Positions 12,664 through 26,496 of a stretch of 64,000 nucleotides of DNA are shown piece by piece. Made by a program: the position numbers and the translations under genes. Source of the DNA: Allacma fusca (Eukaryota; Arthropoda; Collembola; Symphypleona; Sminthuridae); contig OX359247.1 of assembly GCA_947179485.1 (NCBI GenBank), positions 34,882,801-34,946,800 of the forward strand. The letters run 5' to 3'. Below the pieces are notes generated by a model, which saw only the letters and a program-made list of their open reading frames with translations, made no database searches and was not told the origin of the DNA. Position 1 is the stretch's first letter; each line of letters begins with the position of its first letter.

Positions 12664-14335
12664 CTATAGTAGTATTTTTATAAAACCAAATACAAATATA
12701 GTTACACATATTAAAACAAGGCTGAGCAACAGAAAGAAAACATTCCCATAAATACTGCAACCATGCTTGGTATCAAAAAAGGATAAATTCTGCAAAAGAA
12801 ATAAATCAAAATATGAGACTACATACAACAATGCCCTATATACATATGTATGCACATATAATTACATAATTATTATCTACACTTGAATTGTCTGTGTGCG
12901 TAATAACGGTCATGCCTTACAACAAGGGCTGCTACAGCCAACATAAGGATTTTATATTCCGGTTTCAATTCCAGTGGAAATCCTACACTGAGAATAAAAG
13001 GGTCTGGAGAAAAGGATTTCGGGGCGGAGAAAACTCTCAACTCTCCCAACAATTGATGTTCAGCTGTGGCAAATATTTGGAAGGAAGCATCAAACCCAAC
13101 GTTATTTCTACACCAGTATCTTTGACGAGGTCCGTAAATACTCATGATATTTTTTCCTATTTTATCGAAGGCTTCATACTCTAACATTCCACATTCAAAT
13201 TTTTGACGGATACTACCAATAATACTTAAAGTTTCCTCTTCAGTAGATCTCGCTTTTATTGTTGCGTTCTGAAAATAATTTAAAAAAAAATAATCTGGAA
13301 GCTCTAACTTTCTGGAACAGTATTTTATATGTCAGGGAGCTATGTATACGAAGCCATTTTTACATGATATATCTGAAACAGTTTGTAGTTGCAATAATAC
13401 TTTCAAGTTAGAATAGCTTACACTTCCGTAACATTTAGCTCCAAGAAAGCAAAGTGAAGCGTTCGATTCTCTTTGAACGGTCAGAACAATTGTCTCGTTC
13501 AAATTCAAAAGTATCAATTGGAATGGACGACTTCCTCCCGTACACCATGCCACTTCTTGAGCAGTGAATATCCTGTTTTTAGTTTCATCAAGAATTTCGT
13601 ACTGAACTTTGCCTTTGTTAGTTTTATTTTTTGCATCTGCAATTTCAAGTATGAATCATTTCTGTTCCTCCTAAATGCTTCATCAACTTTCCAATTTGGT
13701 CAGTTCCATAACGTAGTGGTAACCTACCTGCCATTACCATTTTCATAAACACCCGGGTCATTTTCGCTAGGTCAACGTACAAAATGGGTATTTCAAGGTT
13801 AGTATCATCTAGGGAATAAACCAAGATTTAAGTTTAATGGAAGATAAGGATAACTTCAATGGAATTTAACCAGCACTAGGGATTGGTTTAAGTTTAAATT
13901 ATATTTCAATACTTTACTACATTTAGCGTATTTTAAGTGTCACTAACATGCTAGCGAGCTGCTGAGGGGCTTTGCAAGAGGTTTCCTGGCCGTGCTTCCC
14001 TTTTGAGGCGGTTTGTAGGCAGATTGCTTTGCTAGAATGACTCCAAGAGATTTTATTTCTTGACCTGCTGTCTTAAAAGTATATTTGGGTTTTATATTCG
14101 AGGAAGGTTCAACTTTTCCTTTCTTTTCTGCACTGTTAGCACTCTTTGTAGTGACAATACTATTTTTTGTGACTGCCGGAATACGAGGACTGCTCCAGTT
14201 GCTGTAGTCGCTCCTTGTACTTGATGTACTGGAACTGGACGTCGATGGAGATCTTTTTCTGGTAGATTTAGTTTCCCGACTGCTCTTTAAGACTTCAGGA
14301 GCTATCTTTACTTTGAGAATACCCTTATGTGGCAT
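12664..14335 (-). CDS. Phospholipid scramblase-like protein C
   Basis: Five exons: 14335-13948, 13808-13728, 13636-13422, 13268-12921 and 12789-12664 (385 aa). Exon 1 is a Ser/Lys-rich disordered N-terminus (RKRSPSTSSSSTSSTRS). Exon 3 has EVAWCTGGSRPFQLILL and LCFLGAKCYGS, paralogous to A and B. Exon 4, again 348 nt, has IGSIRQKFECGMLEYE, IYGPRQRYWCRNNVG and LGELRVFSAPKSFSPDPF, closest to B. Exon 5 encodes HGCSIYGNVFFLLLSLVLIC and more hydrophobic residues, the same tail as in B. B and C share the CSxYGNxF motif, so they are probably the younger duplicates. The donor of exon 1 (GTTAGT) is weaker than the others, so the A/C-terminal boundary of the disordered region is less certain. Confidence 0.8.
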
Positions 14336-15153
14336 ATTATTTAAATGCGTTTCTTCCAGTCTTCATTATGGGGGATCTTCTCAAAATGGTTGCTGAATGT
14401 CGTCGATGATTGCAAATCAAAATACTGGCGTGTACATTTATTTGAATTAGTGCCCAAATCGTTCTGCTATTTGCAAACATTGCAGTTGTATGAAACACTG
14501 GTTCTGAGCACTTGATGCGTACAGTAAAAATACTTGAAAATACTTTGATGCGTTAATTTATAACTTGTATGAAATATCTCCTTCAAGTTTATGATTGATG
14601 ACCAGACCACGACCACTGTCTTACGCACGCACTGGAATCTGGGAACTGGTTTTTTAAATAAAAAAATAATTAATTAAAGGTAAATTGTAAATATTACGTA
14701 TTATTAATGGCTTGTCGGTTGTCAGCTTGTGGCGTATTGTAACCTTCGTTCAAATTCTATGAAAAAAATTATTAAGACAATATTATATTTGAAATAATAC
14801 CCTGTACGCAAATTTAACTTTATTTTTCTGAACTTTGTTTGCAAAGTTTCGGAAGCTATTTTGTTTCATGCGATGATAATACAATAATAATTTATTTATT
14901 GTCGCTTTGCTAACTATAAAAGGAATAATCGGGATCTGAGATAGATTTTAATCGGTTAAATTAGATAACAATAATAATTCGAATGTATCATTATTTTTTT
15001 TACTAACGCAGCGCCGCTGTCTCAAAAAATGCAAATGCAAAAATATTATGAATGATTACAGATACAAAATCCTGGGAAACACTTAAATTACGGCTCCTAT
15101 TCTGTAAAAAGAGTACAAAATAATGTGCGCAATAATGCTAAATCTAAATCAAT
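14336..15153. other. Intergenic region
   Basis: AT-rich region between scramblase C and the sugar transporter, holding the likely promoter of C and the 3' UTR of the transporter. No further feature recognised. Confidence 0.5.
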
Positions 15154-17650
15154 CTATTTCCTATTTCCAAAATGATTTTGAATCTCCTGCAGAGACTTCC
15201 CTTTAGTCTCAGGTACACACATGGCGATAAAGAATAAACTGAGAATACCGATAACTCCAAACAAGGCAAAAATGCCAAACAAATTAATTTCTACCATTAA
15301 AATAGGGAAAGACTTCGTGACGAGAAACACGCAAAACCAGGAATAGCCAATGGTAATTGGATTCATTATGTTCCGAACACTAGCCGGTAAAATCTCAGTG
15401 ACCACGATCCAGCAGAGGGGTCCGTATCCAATGGCAAAGGCAAATACGAAACAGATGAGAAAAACTAACGGGACCCAGTGGAAGTCCTCACAAGAGTCTG
15501 AGGAAAGTCCCCGACAAAGGTAAAAATAAATGCTAAGAGTTACGGCAGCTGTGGACAAAAGTCCGGCGGAAATCAATAACAATATCTTCCGTCCCAGCCT
15601 CTCAACAAAACACGTAGAAATAAATACTGCAATGCATTGAACCGATGCAAGGAAAATTGCCGGAAGGTACGGCCCTAGTTTCTGAGCCCCAGGAGTCTCT
15701 TTAAAAATTGTGACAGCGTAGAATGTGACACCGTTAATCCCAGTGAGTTGCTGGAATGACATGAGGCCCAGTGCTACTGCACAGGCCTTAATTGTGGGTC
15801 TGTCTATCCTGGAAGGTCCTCGTTTCTTCTTATCATTTCTGCTCTTGCTCACTTGATCCACTAGAGATTGAAATTCCGAGGAGACTTCTAACAACTTAGT
15901 CTCTGATTCCAGATCTTCATCCAACTTTTCCACAGGTAAGCCCCGGAGTTTCCGGTAACATTTGATAGCTTGTGGGAGCTTATTTCTAGTTATAAAATAT
16001 GCTGGCGAATTCGGAGCGAAAAATAAAAGTACAATTGACGGTAAACTAATTATCATTGAAGCAACGGCTAATGCCCTCCATGTGAAGAAACTTCCAAGAA
16101 TGTTTGACAGCAAAATGCCAAATATTAAGAGAAACTGTAAACAACAAATAGAGTCCAAATTATTCTTACATTCCACTTAATTCAAGCTTGAATAATAATG
16201 GTACAATCCACTCTCTTAGGACTGGTTTAATTTTTAGTAACATATACACATACAAAATATAAAATACAAAATAAAATATTCTTGTATACTTGTGGTAGTA
16301 TCCCTAGCCGACCTCTTTGACGATCAGAGGCAATTTCAATTACATAGAGCGGAGCGCTGGATATCGCTACTCCACTTCCAAGTCCACCTGCAAGGATAAT
16401 TTCCAACATTTTACTATTTGTTACATTTTGATAAATTTATTCTTTCCCGTGGCCTCATGGCGGCAATTAAAAAATAAATATTTCTGGTTGAATTCAAACC
16501 AAAACCATGTAAGTAAATCTACAGTTTACGAATTAACCTATACATTTTTCTTGTAGAGACGATGGCACACGTATAGGGTCTGCAAATGACAATAAGGCAA
16601 ATGTTCGACACAAAGTCAGTCAACGTTAGTTACAAGTTTAAGCGCCATGGCAAAATCGAATGAATATAGAAACTAAAAACAAAAATACAAGTACTTAGTT
16701 TAGAAGCTGGATTACAGACACTCATCGCCTTTGGCCCATAGAATTCTCCAAAGAAAATTATCCTCACCTAGAAACCTGCCAACAAACACATAGTAAATAT
16801 TTCTGGATAAAGCTATTGTAAGCCAAGATCCGATGAGTAAAGGAGTGGCACATACTGCCACAGTGTTTCTGGCCCCCCAACGCCCTATTGGTATTGTTGC
16901 CAGAACTGACCCGCACATCGCTCCTAGAGGACTGAGGCTGCCTGCAAAATCATAATATTAATTTATTAAAACATAATAGATTTATACGTTTGACGTCCTC
17001 CTTGTGTCAAAATTTTTTTAAAAATCTTTCCCTGTTTCACATATACATACATAGGGGCAGTAATAGAAAGTTACCATGTACAGACCAGTGAAGCAGGCAC
17101 ATGTAACTAATTTACCTAAATGTACATATGTATGTATGAAGATGCATGCTGATTACTAATGTAAACCTCCAGATTGTAAAATAAAACTTTCAAATGAATA
17201 GTGACTCACCAATCCATGAGACATCATGGTGAGTGAGATTGGAAAAATGCTCTGGATCACTTCTCATAGACGGAATGGCTGTAGATGTGTACCCCAGGAA
17301 ATTCCCCGCCGAGATGCATAAGTAGCTAATGGAGAAAGCTGCAAAAACCTGCGGATCAATACTATATCATCATCACCATTCATAAAACATTGTAAAAACA
17401 TTGTATTTTATCATCATCAGTCAAGATCATTCTCGGCATTACATTATTGGCAAAGGCAAAGTGCATTGCGCAGACCCACCCAAGTATCTATACATATTTA
17501 TGTGTTGAAAAAAAAAATAATCTATAATGCTAATTGATTATGATCGAAATATACCTGCTGCAATACCCCACCCCTTCTTACGGGTGGATTTTCCTCCGAA
17601 TTCGTCCGTCGCGATAATATTTCTGCTTCATGTAATTCTTGCTCGTTCAT
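15154..17650 (-). CDS. Tret1-like facilitated trehalose/sugar transporter (MFS)
   Basis: Five exons: 17650-17555, 17348-17210, 16941-16768, 16387-16290 and 16134-15154 (495 aa, typical for the family). It starts with a short polar tail (MNEQELHEAEILSRR), then TM1 (VFAAFSISYLCISAGNFLGY), DVSWIGSLSPLGAMCG, GRFLGGLGSGVAISSAPLYV and EIASDRQRGRLG. The central loop is followed by SFQQLTGINGVTFYAVTIF (the QQxxGIN sugar-binding motif), RLGRK, and GYGPLCWIVVTEILPASVRN. It ends with VPETKGKSLQEIQ. These are all sugar-porter signatures. The usual PESP after TM6 reads PNSP. It is predicted to be a plasma-membrane uniporter or symporter for trehalose or another sugar; the substrate cannot be read from sequence. 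The last exon is unusually long and intronless (981 nt). Confidence 0.9.
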
Positions 17651-20600
17651 TGTAAATTTATTTGATGGAATATTATGTTCCTATATTATAAAACACTACT
17701 CCACCAGAACTCCTACTGCCAAAGAGTTGTACTATCTATTTCGGGCAGATTTACAAAAACCGAGTCAATCGAGTGTCACTCGATAATAAAATTGAATCAA
17801 AAATTTTAAAGTGCTTTGCAAACCAGGAAATATTTTTCCAGGGAATAAATAATCATCCGAGGACGAAATGCAACGCAGCAAAGATATTCAGATGATATAG
17901 TCAATTTAGAGTTCCCGAACTCTGACCACAAGGTTAAATATAAAAAGATATTTCAAAGAGCGTGCTGATATGTAGACAGATGAAAATATAATATTTCTAA
18001 TGAATTTGATCACTTGAGTAATAAATTGTCGCACTTGTGATTTCAAAAGTGCCGATAAGATAAATCACTTTGTACTACGACAATGTCGTTCAACGGTCCA
18101 GCATGAAAGGACAAAATTGCATAGTTTTCAAAATGAACCAATAATTCAATGGATTTACTGACCCGTAAAATTACAACGTGTATTTGTACACTTACAATGG
18201 CATAACTCACAAAATAGTATGAATAACTTCCCGGCGTGGACGGTATTGACTTTATGCAGATGTATTATCTACTGTGGTGCGAATGTAAACTTTGTATTTT
18301 CACTTCAGGGTTTTGCAATACTAAAAACGTCAGGATTCCTAATAACTGTTGTACGTCAATTCCCAGCCAAGATTAAACATCCTTTCCCAACTTCACAGCT
18401 CTAAAAGGAGCTAGCTCCGATACTAAAGTGAAGGTAGATATATTCCAAGAGCAGATTCTATTAACGAGAGACAGGTTTCAATTAATTCTGTAGGGAACGT
18501 TGGTTATGTTGTTATGAGCCTCATGCCCTGATTTACATGAGAATTGCAACAATTATTCCAATCATGCGGTTGGGCAGTTTTGAGCTGCCATAAAGGCAAA
18601 TAATAATTACTCGTAGACATATCATCGTCTCAACATATGTTGATAATAAATATGTACATACATCCAAACAATTTTTTAAAGCTGCAGCACTGAAAAATAA
18701 GGGATGCTCATAAATACTATATCTACTCTTGATAATGAATTCCGGCGGGTAGATTCTTTTTTGCTTTGCATAATCCCCATATACTGCAAATCATACCCTG
18801 CGAATGTCCTCGCAAAGAATTAAAGGAACGTGGTGGACGTCAATAATAAATTATGTAGACTTTTAGTTGCTCATAAAATATTTGCAGTAATGAACTGACA
18901 GTATATTACTGCAGGTCATAAATATTGTGAAGTGGTATTAATTGCTACGAGCTCCAATATGCTCCAATACATATGGAAGAGGTCGGAGTCAAATCAATAA
19001 TGATGCACTTAAGCCACAATACAAGACCATAATCAATCTTTTATTGCAGCCAATTACCACCGGCATATTCCATTCATTTTGGTGCAGCAAAGGTCAAGCT
19101 CAATATGCACCAAGTTGAGCCCTCTCACCTTGTGATAGAGGTTTGAATGAATCAATGAGGTGAGGTTATTTAACACCGATTGAGGTTTTATTTGAACAAT
19201 AATTTAACTGACACGCGAGAAAAATGTTATCTACATTGCATATATGTAGATCAGAGAGACCTCGGGCTCTTCAATCAATTCTTCCAGTTATTATGCACTC
19301 CTCAAGAACATAAAGAGTTTAGAATATGTAATAATTATTTACTTTCGTGTATACTGTAATTACGCATACATTGCAATGAAATTTACAAACCATTAGAAGT
19401 TTGATTGGAAATCTGGGAATTCAAGTGAGTTCGTAAGATATGCTATGTTGGAGTTTTATCAAATTTATTACTTGGAAATGTTGCTATGTGTTTATTTCCA
19501 TATGTGTAATATACATTATATGACACTTGTGGTTTCAATAATTACTTGGAAGGGGGAAAGTGATAAGAATTAATAGAACCAGTTCGTAGTCAGCCAGGAG
19601 GCTTAAATAAAATGGGATTTGTCAGTGTCAGTGGTAATCCCCTTGTGAGTGAAGTTCATTATTAAATAAAAATTGTTTCATGACATTTTAAAACTGAATT
19701 TTAAAGCAAATTATTGGTGAGATTAAAGTACTGGTAATTCCTCATACATATAGAACGGGTAGGATCACGTTACAATATCTATGTATATATCTAATTTGTA
19801 CGAAATGTTACTACGTTTGATTGTATCTGCGATTGTAGTCGTGACGGATTATATGGGGAAATTGTACAAGACAGCAAAAATTAGACATGGGGATGGATGT
19901 AGTATAAGTGCCAGAAATTGAGATTTAGCAAATTTTTCCTATGCAAATCTAGGCAGAGGAATGATAGTGAATACATTTCTTTAATGGGATTAAATGATAG
20001 GGAGTGTTTCATTAACGCTTTGGAATGCTGTTATAATTATCGGGTTCGTATTTCTACAGTAATTTATTCACCTCTAGTCTCTCATTCATATGTTTGGAGG
20101 AGGAAAACGTCATGGAACACACCTCCGACCGTTTATTTTATTCACGTATGATTCTTTATTTAATGCAACTGATGATCCTGGCCTGACAGAGCTGGGTGAT
20201 TGCATGCATGCAGTATGATTACGGTTTAGAGACCTAACATGGCAAGTTCTGTTGTTCTGTCTTGTCATTTCAAATTGTTCATCCCTGAATGGAGTGGAAC
20301 GTCGAGAATATCCATAAGGAGACAGTTCAAAGATAAAGACAGTAAAATAGCTTTCTGAATGTGAGTGCAAAAGCACCAGATGTGAAGGTGAGGGAAGAGA
20401 AGGATAGTAAAAAAAAATAACACGTGTTGATTAATGACCGATATGGTTTTTGTTGTGCTTTAATTGACATCAAGTTTTTTGAAGGGCGTGAATAGTATCA
20501 GGTGATAAACAAGAAGCGGACGGAAAATGGGAAATACACCTTTCGTGAGGCAAATTAAATTGTAAAATATTCTCCAAGGTACTCCTCTCTTTTCCTGAGA

Positions 20601-21173
20601 GGTTGCTTGCATTCCGAAGACAAGGCTTGCCATTTTAAATATTATTGGGCGAACACTTGAAAAACGAACTCCACTGATTGCTCGTAATGTATGTACTTAA
20701 TGCAAATGGAAAACATGTTTGTCCATAATCGGATTATTAAAATATAATTACTATCTCTCGACAAGCTGTTCAATTCACACAGTGTGTAAGCACTGGCACA
20801 TTTATAATGTATGTACATATATTAATTATAATATATATGTATCTATTAATCTACTCTTATTATTCAATTTCTATATTCAATGCTCTTATTATTTTATTAC
20901 GTCTAGCAATAACTCCGATGAGTCTGACGGCTCATCTTTTCCTGGTTCAGAAATATTTGAGTTAATTGAAAACTTCATGGAGGATTCTTAAGCGGAGATT
21001 TTTACGCAGAGTGAATTATCATGCCAGCGATTTTTATGCCTGTCTGAAGATCATTATGAGAATAATTTTTACAGTGATAATATGCTAGATATTTGTGGGC
21101 CAAGTTAAAGATTTTATGCTGGAGAATTTTATAGAATACCTTCTGGCCCAGACATCACCTAACAAATGAACAG
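17651..21173. other. Long gene-poor region
   Basis: 3.5 kb of AT-rich sequence containing the transporter promoter and no supported gene. A short acidic frame (SNNSDESDGSSF) ends near 20991 and might be an eroded transposase fragment, but it is too short to assign. Confidence 0.45.
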
Positions 21174-21181
21174 ATGTCAAG

Positions 21182-22257
21182 CAGTGATGCTCATTCGAAT
21201 TCCCACTACTCTAAAATACGCTATGTAGAAATGCGCCAGTTAAACTTGCCGTTACTACTACAAAATTCAGATGTGACAGTGTAAACCACTACCTCTAATT
21301 ACAACACATTTATATTTACAGAAAACACTACCCACTACCACTACCAGTACTTTTGTTGGCGCCTACATAACCACTACCGAACCGCTACTCTAAAAACATT
21401 ATATTCGCCACCCACTACTCTACACTTCGCTAACGCAAGACGCAAAAAAATGTTCGAATTTTGAAAGTATTTTTTAATAAATGTTTCAAGTAATTCCAAG
21501 CGATACCTAATAACCTAATGCGAGAACTACAGCAAAGCTACTACGTAACATACGTAACAATGTCATCCCCTACTATCATACATAACGCAATGATAATTAA
21601 TTTATGCATAACTTAAATAATTAGTACTAAAATTATGTCGGAAATTACTCTTGTCTTGTAAAAATTGCAGTCCTTTGATTTTCACACATATTCTTAACAA
21701 TTAAACCTTGCTCTCAAATATTTTCACTAAATATGCCAAGAATGCCTACGCGTTGAAATCGGGTCTAATCAAATATTGCGTTAGGTAAAAGAGTACAAAA
21801 ATACCACCTACTGTGCGTAACGTTAGCATAACGTTAAGGAAAACCACCACCGATCGACTAACAATAAGCGTTACATAATTTATGCATGCCGCCTTACTTT
21901 GAAATTAGGTTACGCACGCTTAGGCATAACGTTTAACATTATATAACTGGTGCGTTTCACTCTTTCACTTGAGGAAGTAATGGTTAAAGGTTAGCACTAC
22001 TTATGTATGAAATACTGAAGCCTATACCACTACCTCTACTCTATTGCCACTGCAATAATTTGACGGAACTACAATGCGTTATTCTAATAAGTACAGCAAC
22101 CCGCTACCTCTACCTACCACTACTCCTAGCAGAAACTATCTCAGTGCGGTCCCACTCTACCAATAACTACTTAATATATGTACTTATTAGAAATACTCTA
22201 CACTTTACCACTATTCCACTACCACTACGGAAAAGTAGAGTAGTGTGAGCATCACTG
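21182..22257. mobile_element. hAT-type non-autonomous element, CACTACC-word family
   Basis: Flanked by a perfect 8-bp direct repeat ATGTCAAG (21174-21181 and 22258-22265). Ends are perfect 12-bp inverted repeats, CAGTGATGCTCA and TGAGCATCACTG, matching the YARNG start typical of hAT elements. Both arms are dense in CACTACC/CTACTC words on the plus strand. The middle is AT-rich with scattered TAACGT/CGTTA words. No transposase frame is present. Confidence 0.88.
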
Positions 22258-22265
22258 ATGTCAAG

Positions 22266-24420
22266 TACACACTCAAATCACCCGGTGTGGTAACTATGAC
22301 AAGAAACTTTTCAGCATCTCCATAAGAAAGTTGAAAGGCGACTTGAACCCCCCTCGGCAATATAAGCCACGTCTAGAAATGTTTACCAGCTTCATATATT
22401 GTTTCTGTAGAATATGGCAATAAGCTTTTAGGGGATTAAATGTTTTGGTGATAAATGACGTTCTCTTGTAATACGTGTTATCTATAAAAATTAAAATTCA
22501 TAGGATTCCACCACTTTACACCGAGCAACTTGAGCATCAACCTTTATTCTTACTTTCGCCTACTGTTTCTACCGTCCGGTCAGTAGAACTCCATTGGCTA
22601 AATATACTTGCATATACTTTTATTCGACAAAATATTTTTTATAGCAACCACTGATTTATGCAGCAAAAAACCACGGCAATGATTTACTAATAAAATGAGT
22701 AGAAGGCTGAGAAAATAGGAATAATAATATGGATACGAGCAATAAATTATTACTGTATCTAAACCCTGCCCTCTATAAACTATGTTCAACTTGTGTTGAT
22801 TCAACTATCTGGAAATTTCGAATGTAAGGCCGACATAATTCTGCAGCCATAATGGATGCCATTATAAAATGTATTTTAAGAACTTTCCTCTTAATGGCGT
22901 AAGTCGTAATACTCTATTTATTGTCGCTAGTTCGTATTAAATCTAGACAGGATTGAATCTAATTTAGCTACTTTTAGGCATTGTTTGTAACTTTGACTAG
23001 TTACCTTAATACCTAGGAGTATTGCAACTTCACAACTGAATGTCTTTGCTGACAGGTCAAACCAGAGGCCCAAACAGGACTAGTGTATTCAATAATTATT
23101 CCTATGTATATAGGACTTAGATACAATACAAAGTTCAGATTTCGAGAATTTAAACAGCTTAGGTCTACGTAACATAAGAACACTTTTACAAGCTTTTTCT
23201 ATAATTTGGTTCACTTGATCACTCTATTTTATATGTAGTTGTTTACAATAACTCAGGAGTTGTCCTCCCTTAGGGCACGCGACCTCGCTGTGTGTCAGCC
23301 GAAATTAATCTTTTACAAGTACATGAGATTATAATTAACTTTGGGTTTGCTCTAATAGTATGAGCAGTGTGCGTCTAGTGTTTCATCATTTTATTTCCAA
23401 TATTGTTCACATTTTTATTTCGAGATCTTATCGTTGGTTACATGTTACATTTACCCTTTTATTATTCACACTCCTGTCATGTCGATTTTTTGTTTGGTCT
23501 ATAGGAAGTTGTTTGGGCTTCATCATGTGGATGCCTGTGAGAACTAGATGATTAGGTGTTTGTACTTAAGCTTACGTAAATATATTTCATGTTCAACGTT
23601 ACAATGTGTCGCACTTTAAGCGGAAGTTGTTAAAACCGAATGTTAAACTTATTAGACTTGGACATTAAATTAAAAATAAAGAAGCTAAATCAATGGAAAT
23701 GAATATGGAACAAAAGAACACTTGCGACATTATGTAAAGACAATACAATTATACAATATATAGTGATTGATAGAAGCCTACATATGTCGACAGTTCGCCG
23801 TGCCGTCAAGATTAAGGTCGCAAGTATTAAATTACCGTTCTTTTTTTAACCATTTTGCAGTCGGAACGGAATCACAGGTGAGGGATGGGGATGGGATTCT
23901 GATAAAAGATTGTCATACCTTAACGCCACAACTGTAATTGAATACGTGTGTGATCCACGTGAACTTCAAAGAATGTAAAATCCGGAAAGACAATATGAAG
24001 AAGCATTGGGTAAAACAGTATGTTAAATTTTTCGCCGACTTTCGGCATCCTGAAGCTCATTGTAACAAGTACCCTGCGTATATACTTATTCTTACACCTG
24101 TGTACACACTGCTGTGATTACATAGTCTGTGATTACATAATCGATTGGAAAAATGAAGGGTTTTTGGAAGATTATAATTCATAGTACATCCATACTCTAT
24201 ATAAGTAATCCACCGAGAAATTCAGCGAATTCTGGCATTCTTATTTACGTGTTCAAAGTCCCTTCATCTTTACTATTTTCTATTACTAAAATGCGGATGA
24301 CGTGTGTGCGTCCCTCACACCTTTTCAGTAATTTTTTGGATAAAGATGCCATGTCGGCAGTTATTCACGAGTTTCCTGGGTTATCCTGGGGTTATTTATA
24401 GTATCCAGGGTTCCTGTTTA
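22266..24420. other. Gene-poor region between two hAT-type elements
   Basis: AT-rich with only short shadow frames on both strands. I see no repeat, RNA gene or conserved coding stretch. Confidence 0.45.
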
Positions 24421-24428
24421 GTATGTTT

Positions 24429-25645
24429 TAGTGGCCCGCATGGGTACAAAAATGTAGTACCTGGACCTGTACCTGAATACCTGGGTTCAATTTTCCTGAA
24501 CCTGTACCTGTACTCAAACTAAATCAGGAGTACCTGTACCTGTACTCAAACTAAATCAGGAGTACCTGTACCTGTACTCAAACTAAATCAGGAGTACCTG
24601 TACCTGTACTCAAACTAAATCAGGAGTACCTGTACCTGTACTCAAACTAAATCAGGAGTACCTGTACCTGTACTCAAACTCAATCAGGAGTACCTGTACC
24701 TGTACTGAAACTAAATCAGGAGTACCTGTACCTGTACTCAAACTCAATCAGGAGTACCTGTACCTGTACTCAAACTAAATCAGGAGTACCTGTACCTGTA
24801 CTCAAACTAAATCAGGAGTACCTGTACCTGAAAAGTACCCAAAAACGTACCTGTACCCGGGTATATTTTAAAAGTACCTGAACATACCCGGGTATTTTCG
24901 ATTGTACTAATTTAAAGGATTTCCAAAGTAACATCACGAATTTTTTCTTTAAAAAATACAAATTTTTTGTATTCAAACTGGACTTTTAATTTCTGTCAAT
25001 CTTTGAGACAAAAACATTTCCTGATCGTATCTCCACTCATTGATAAGAGTTTATGCATCAGAAAAGGGCCATATGAGAAGGCTCGCTTTGTAATGTAATG
25101 TAATGTAATAGCTTTATTACGTCAAATCAGCACAGTGTAAGAACACTGATATCCAGTGATAGACAAAATCGGTACTCCATTCCAGAAACGACTAAAAAAT
25201 CTCTCGCCATTCGAGATAATGCTGGGTAAATAACCTCGTCATCGTATATGGTGGAATTAATTTTCATGACTGAGCTCATACATGTAATTTTAATTTAACA
25301 TGTTTGAAGGTCAAACATTTTGATTTGTTTTAAACTCGACAACACCTTTGTATGTGTTACTTGGAAATAATTGACTAAAAAGTACCTGAATGTTCACGTA
25401 TTTTACATTCAGGTTCAGGTATTTACCCAGTGTGTACCCGTCCCTGATGGGTTCATATACCCAAAAGATTGGTTTTTGTACCTGTACCCATACCCATACC
25501 TGAACTTGAATTTTTAGGTATCTAACGACTGAACCTGAACCTGTACCCAAACCGGATGGGTACAAAAGGTTTGTACCTGATACGCACCTGTACCTGAACC
25601 TGTAACCAAATACCCGGGTAAAACCTGTACCCATGAGGGGCACTA
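24429..25645. mobile_element. hAT-type non-autonomous element, CCTGTACC-word family
   Basis: Near-perfect inverted ends (TAGTGGCCCGCATGGGTAC at the left; the reverse complement at the right differs at a few bases) lie between 8-bp direct repeats GTATGTTT (24421-24428) and GTACGTTT (25646-25653), 7 of 8 matching. The interior is full of ACCTGTACC/ACCTGAACC words in one orientation, including a 32-bp tandem array. The centre has TAATG pentamer repeats near 25093. No transposase frame. Confidence 0.82.
24501..24829. repeat. 32-bp tandem repeat inside the hAT-type element
   Basis: About ten copies of a unit containing CCTGTACCTGTACTCAAAC followed by TAAATCAGGAGTA, with a few substitutions (AAACTCAATC, CTGAAAC). 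Repeats are head-to-tail without spacers, so this is a minisatellite that grew inside the transposon. Confidence 0.93.
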
Positions 25646-25653
25646 GTACGTTT

Positions 25654-26022
25654 AATTGCTGTTATATACAATGCGTGTGGCGTGCATACATTTGTAACTC
25701 TACTGATATTTCAATTGGAGACATATTTTAAAGTTTGCTGAACAGGGGAACGTTTTAGGTTAAGGGATGAGGGATGAGGGAAGACAATGCTCTCGTAAAT
25801 GTTTATTATAGAGGCGTTACAAATTCGATATAAATTTTAGTTTCAATGACTCTCATATAATTTTCTCCTGAAAGTTGATACGTTTTGCGTATACCTTTAT
25901 ATCTTCCAAAATGTGTTAAAAACATTTGGTAGCTGGTGATAAAATATTTCGTGAAAAAACTCGCCGCGCAACCCCTTTAAGGATTTAAAAAGTTTGTTTA
26001 ACATTTTTTTTAGAAATAAAAA
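25654..26022. other. Spacer between two hAT-type elements
   Basis: AT-rich, no coding signal or repeat recognised. Confidence 0.4.
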
Positions 26023-26030
26023 CCTGGAAG

Positions 26031-26496
26031 TAAAGGCGTGGCCCGCGGGTAAAACTTCGGATCGGGCCTCGACCCGACCCGCCCGTGCGGGTTATGAGCG
26101 GGTTCGGGTTAATGCTTTGTCATGTTGCAAGTTGCTGATCGGGTTGGGTTTTTATCGTATTTCAACGGGGCGGATCGGGTTGTACTTTATGCACATAGTG
26201 ACGGTTGCGGGCGGGTTCGGGCTCGATTTAAATATACGTTGGGACCGCAAGCTGCCCGCAAAACGTTTTAATTTCAATCAATGACGTTTAGGAATTTTCC
26301 AGGAGAATTATATGGTTTGCGTCCATTTGTGATGGCTCGCACGTTTGTGCCTTTGTATGTAAGTGTTGGTTGTTACTATCGGGACGGGGCGGGTCGACGT
26401 TTCAGAGGTTGACTTTCGGGTCGGGCGGGTTCGGGTTACGTAATAGCGGGTAAGACTCGAGTTGGGTTGGGAAATGGTCTGCGGGCCACGCCTTTA
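26031..26496. mobile_element. hAT-type non-autonomous element, GGGTTCGGG-word family
   Basis: 466 bp, flanked by a perfect 8-bp direct repeat CCTGGAAG (26023-26030 and 26497-26504). Inverted ends are TAAAGGCGTGGCCCGC, compatible with the YARNG hAT consensus. GC-rich interior of GGGTTCGGG/CGGGTCGGG words is sharply different from the AT-rich surroundings. No coding capacity for a transposase. Confidence 0.85.

Noticed and set aside
24501..24829. Regular 32-bp repeats reminiscent of a CRISPR array
   Set aside because: Units are contiguous without spacers, sit inside a DNA transposon, and the genome is eukaryotic.
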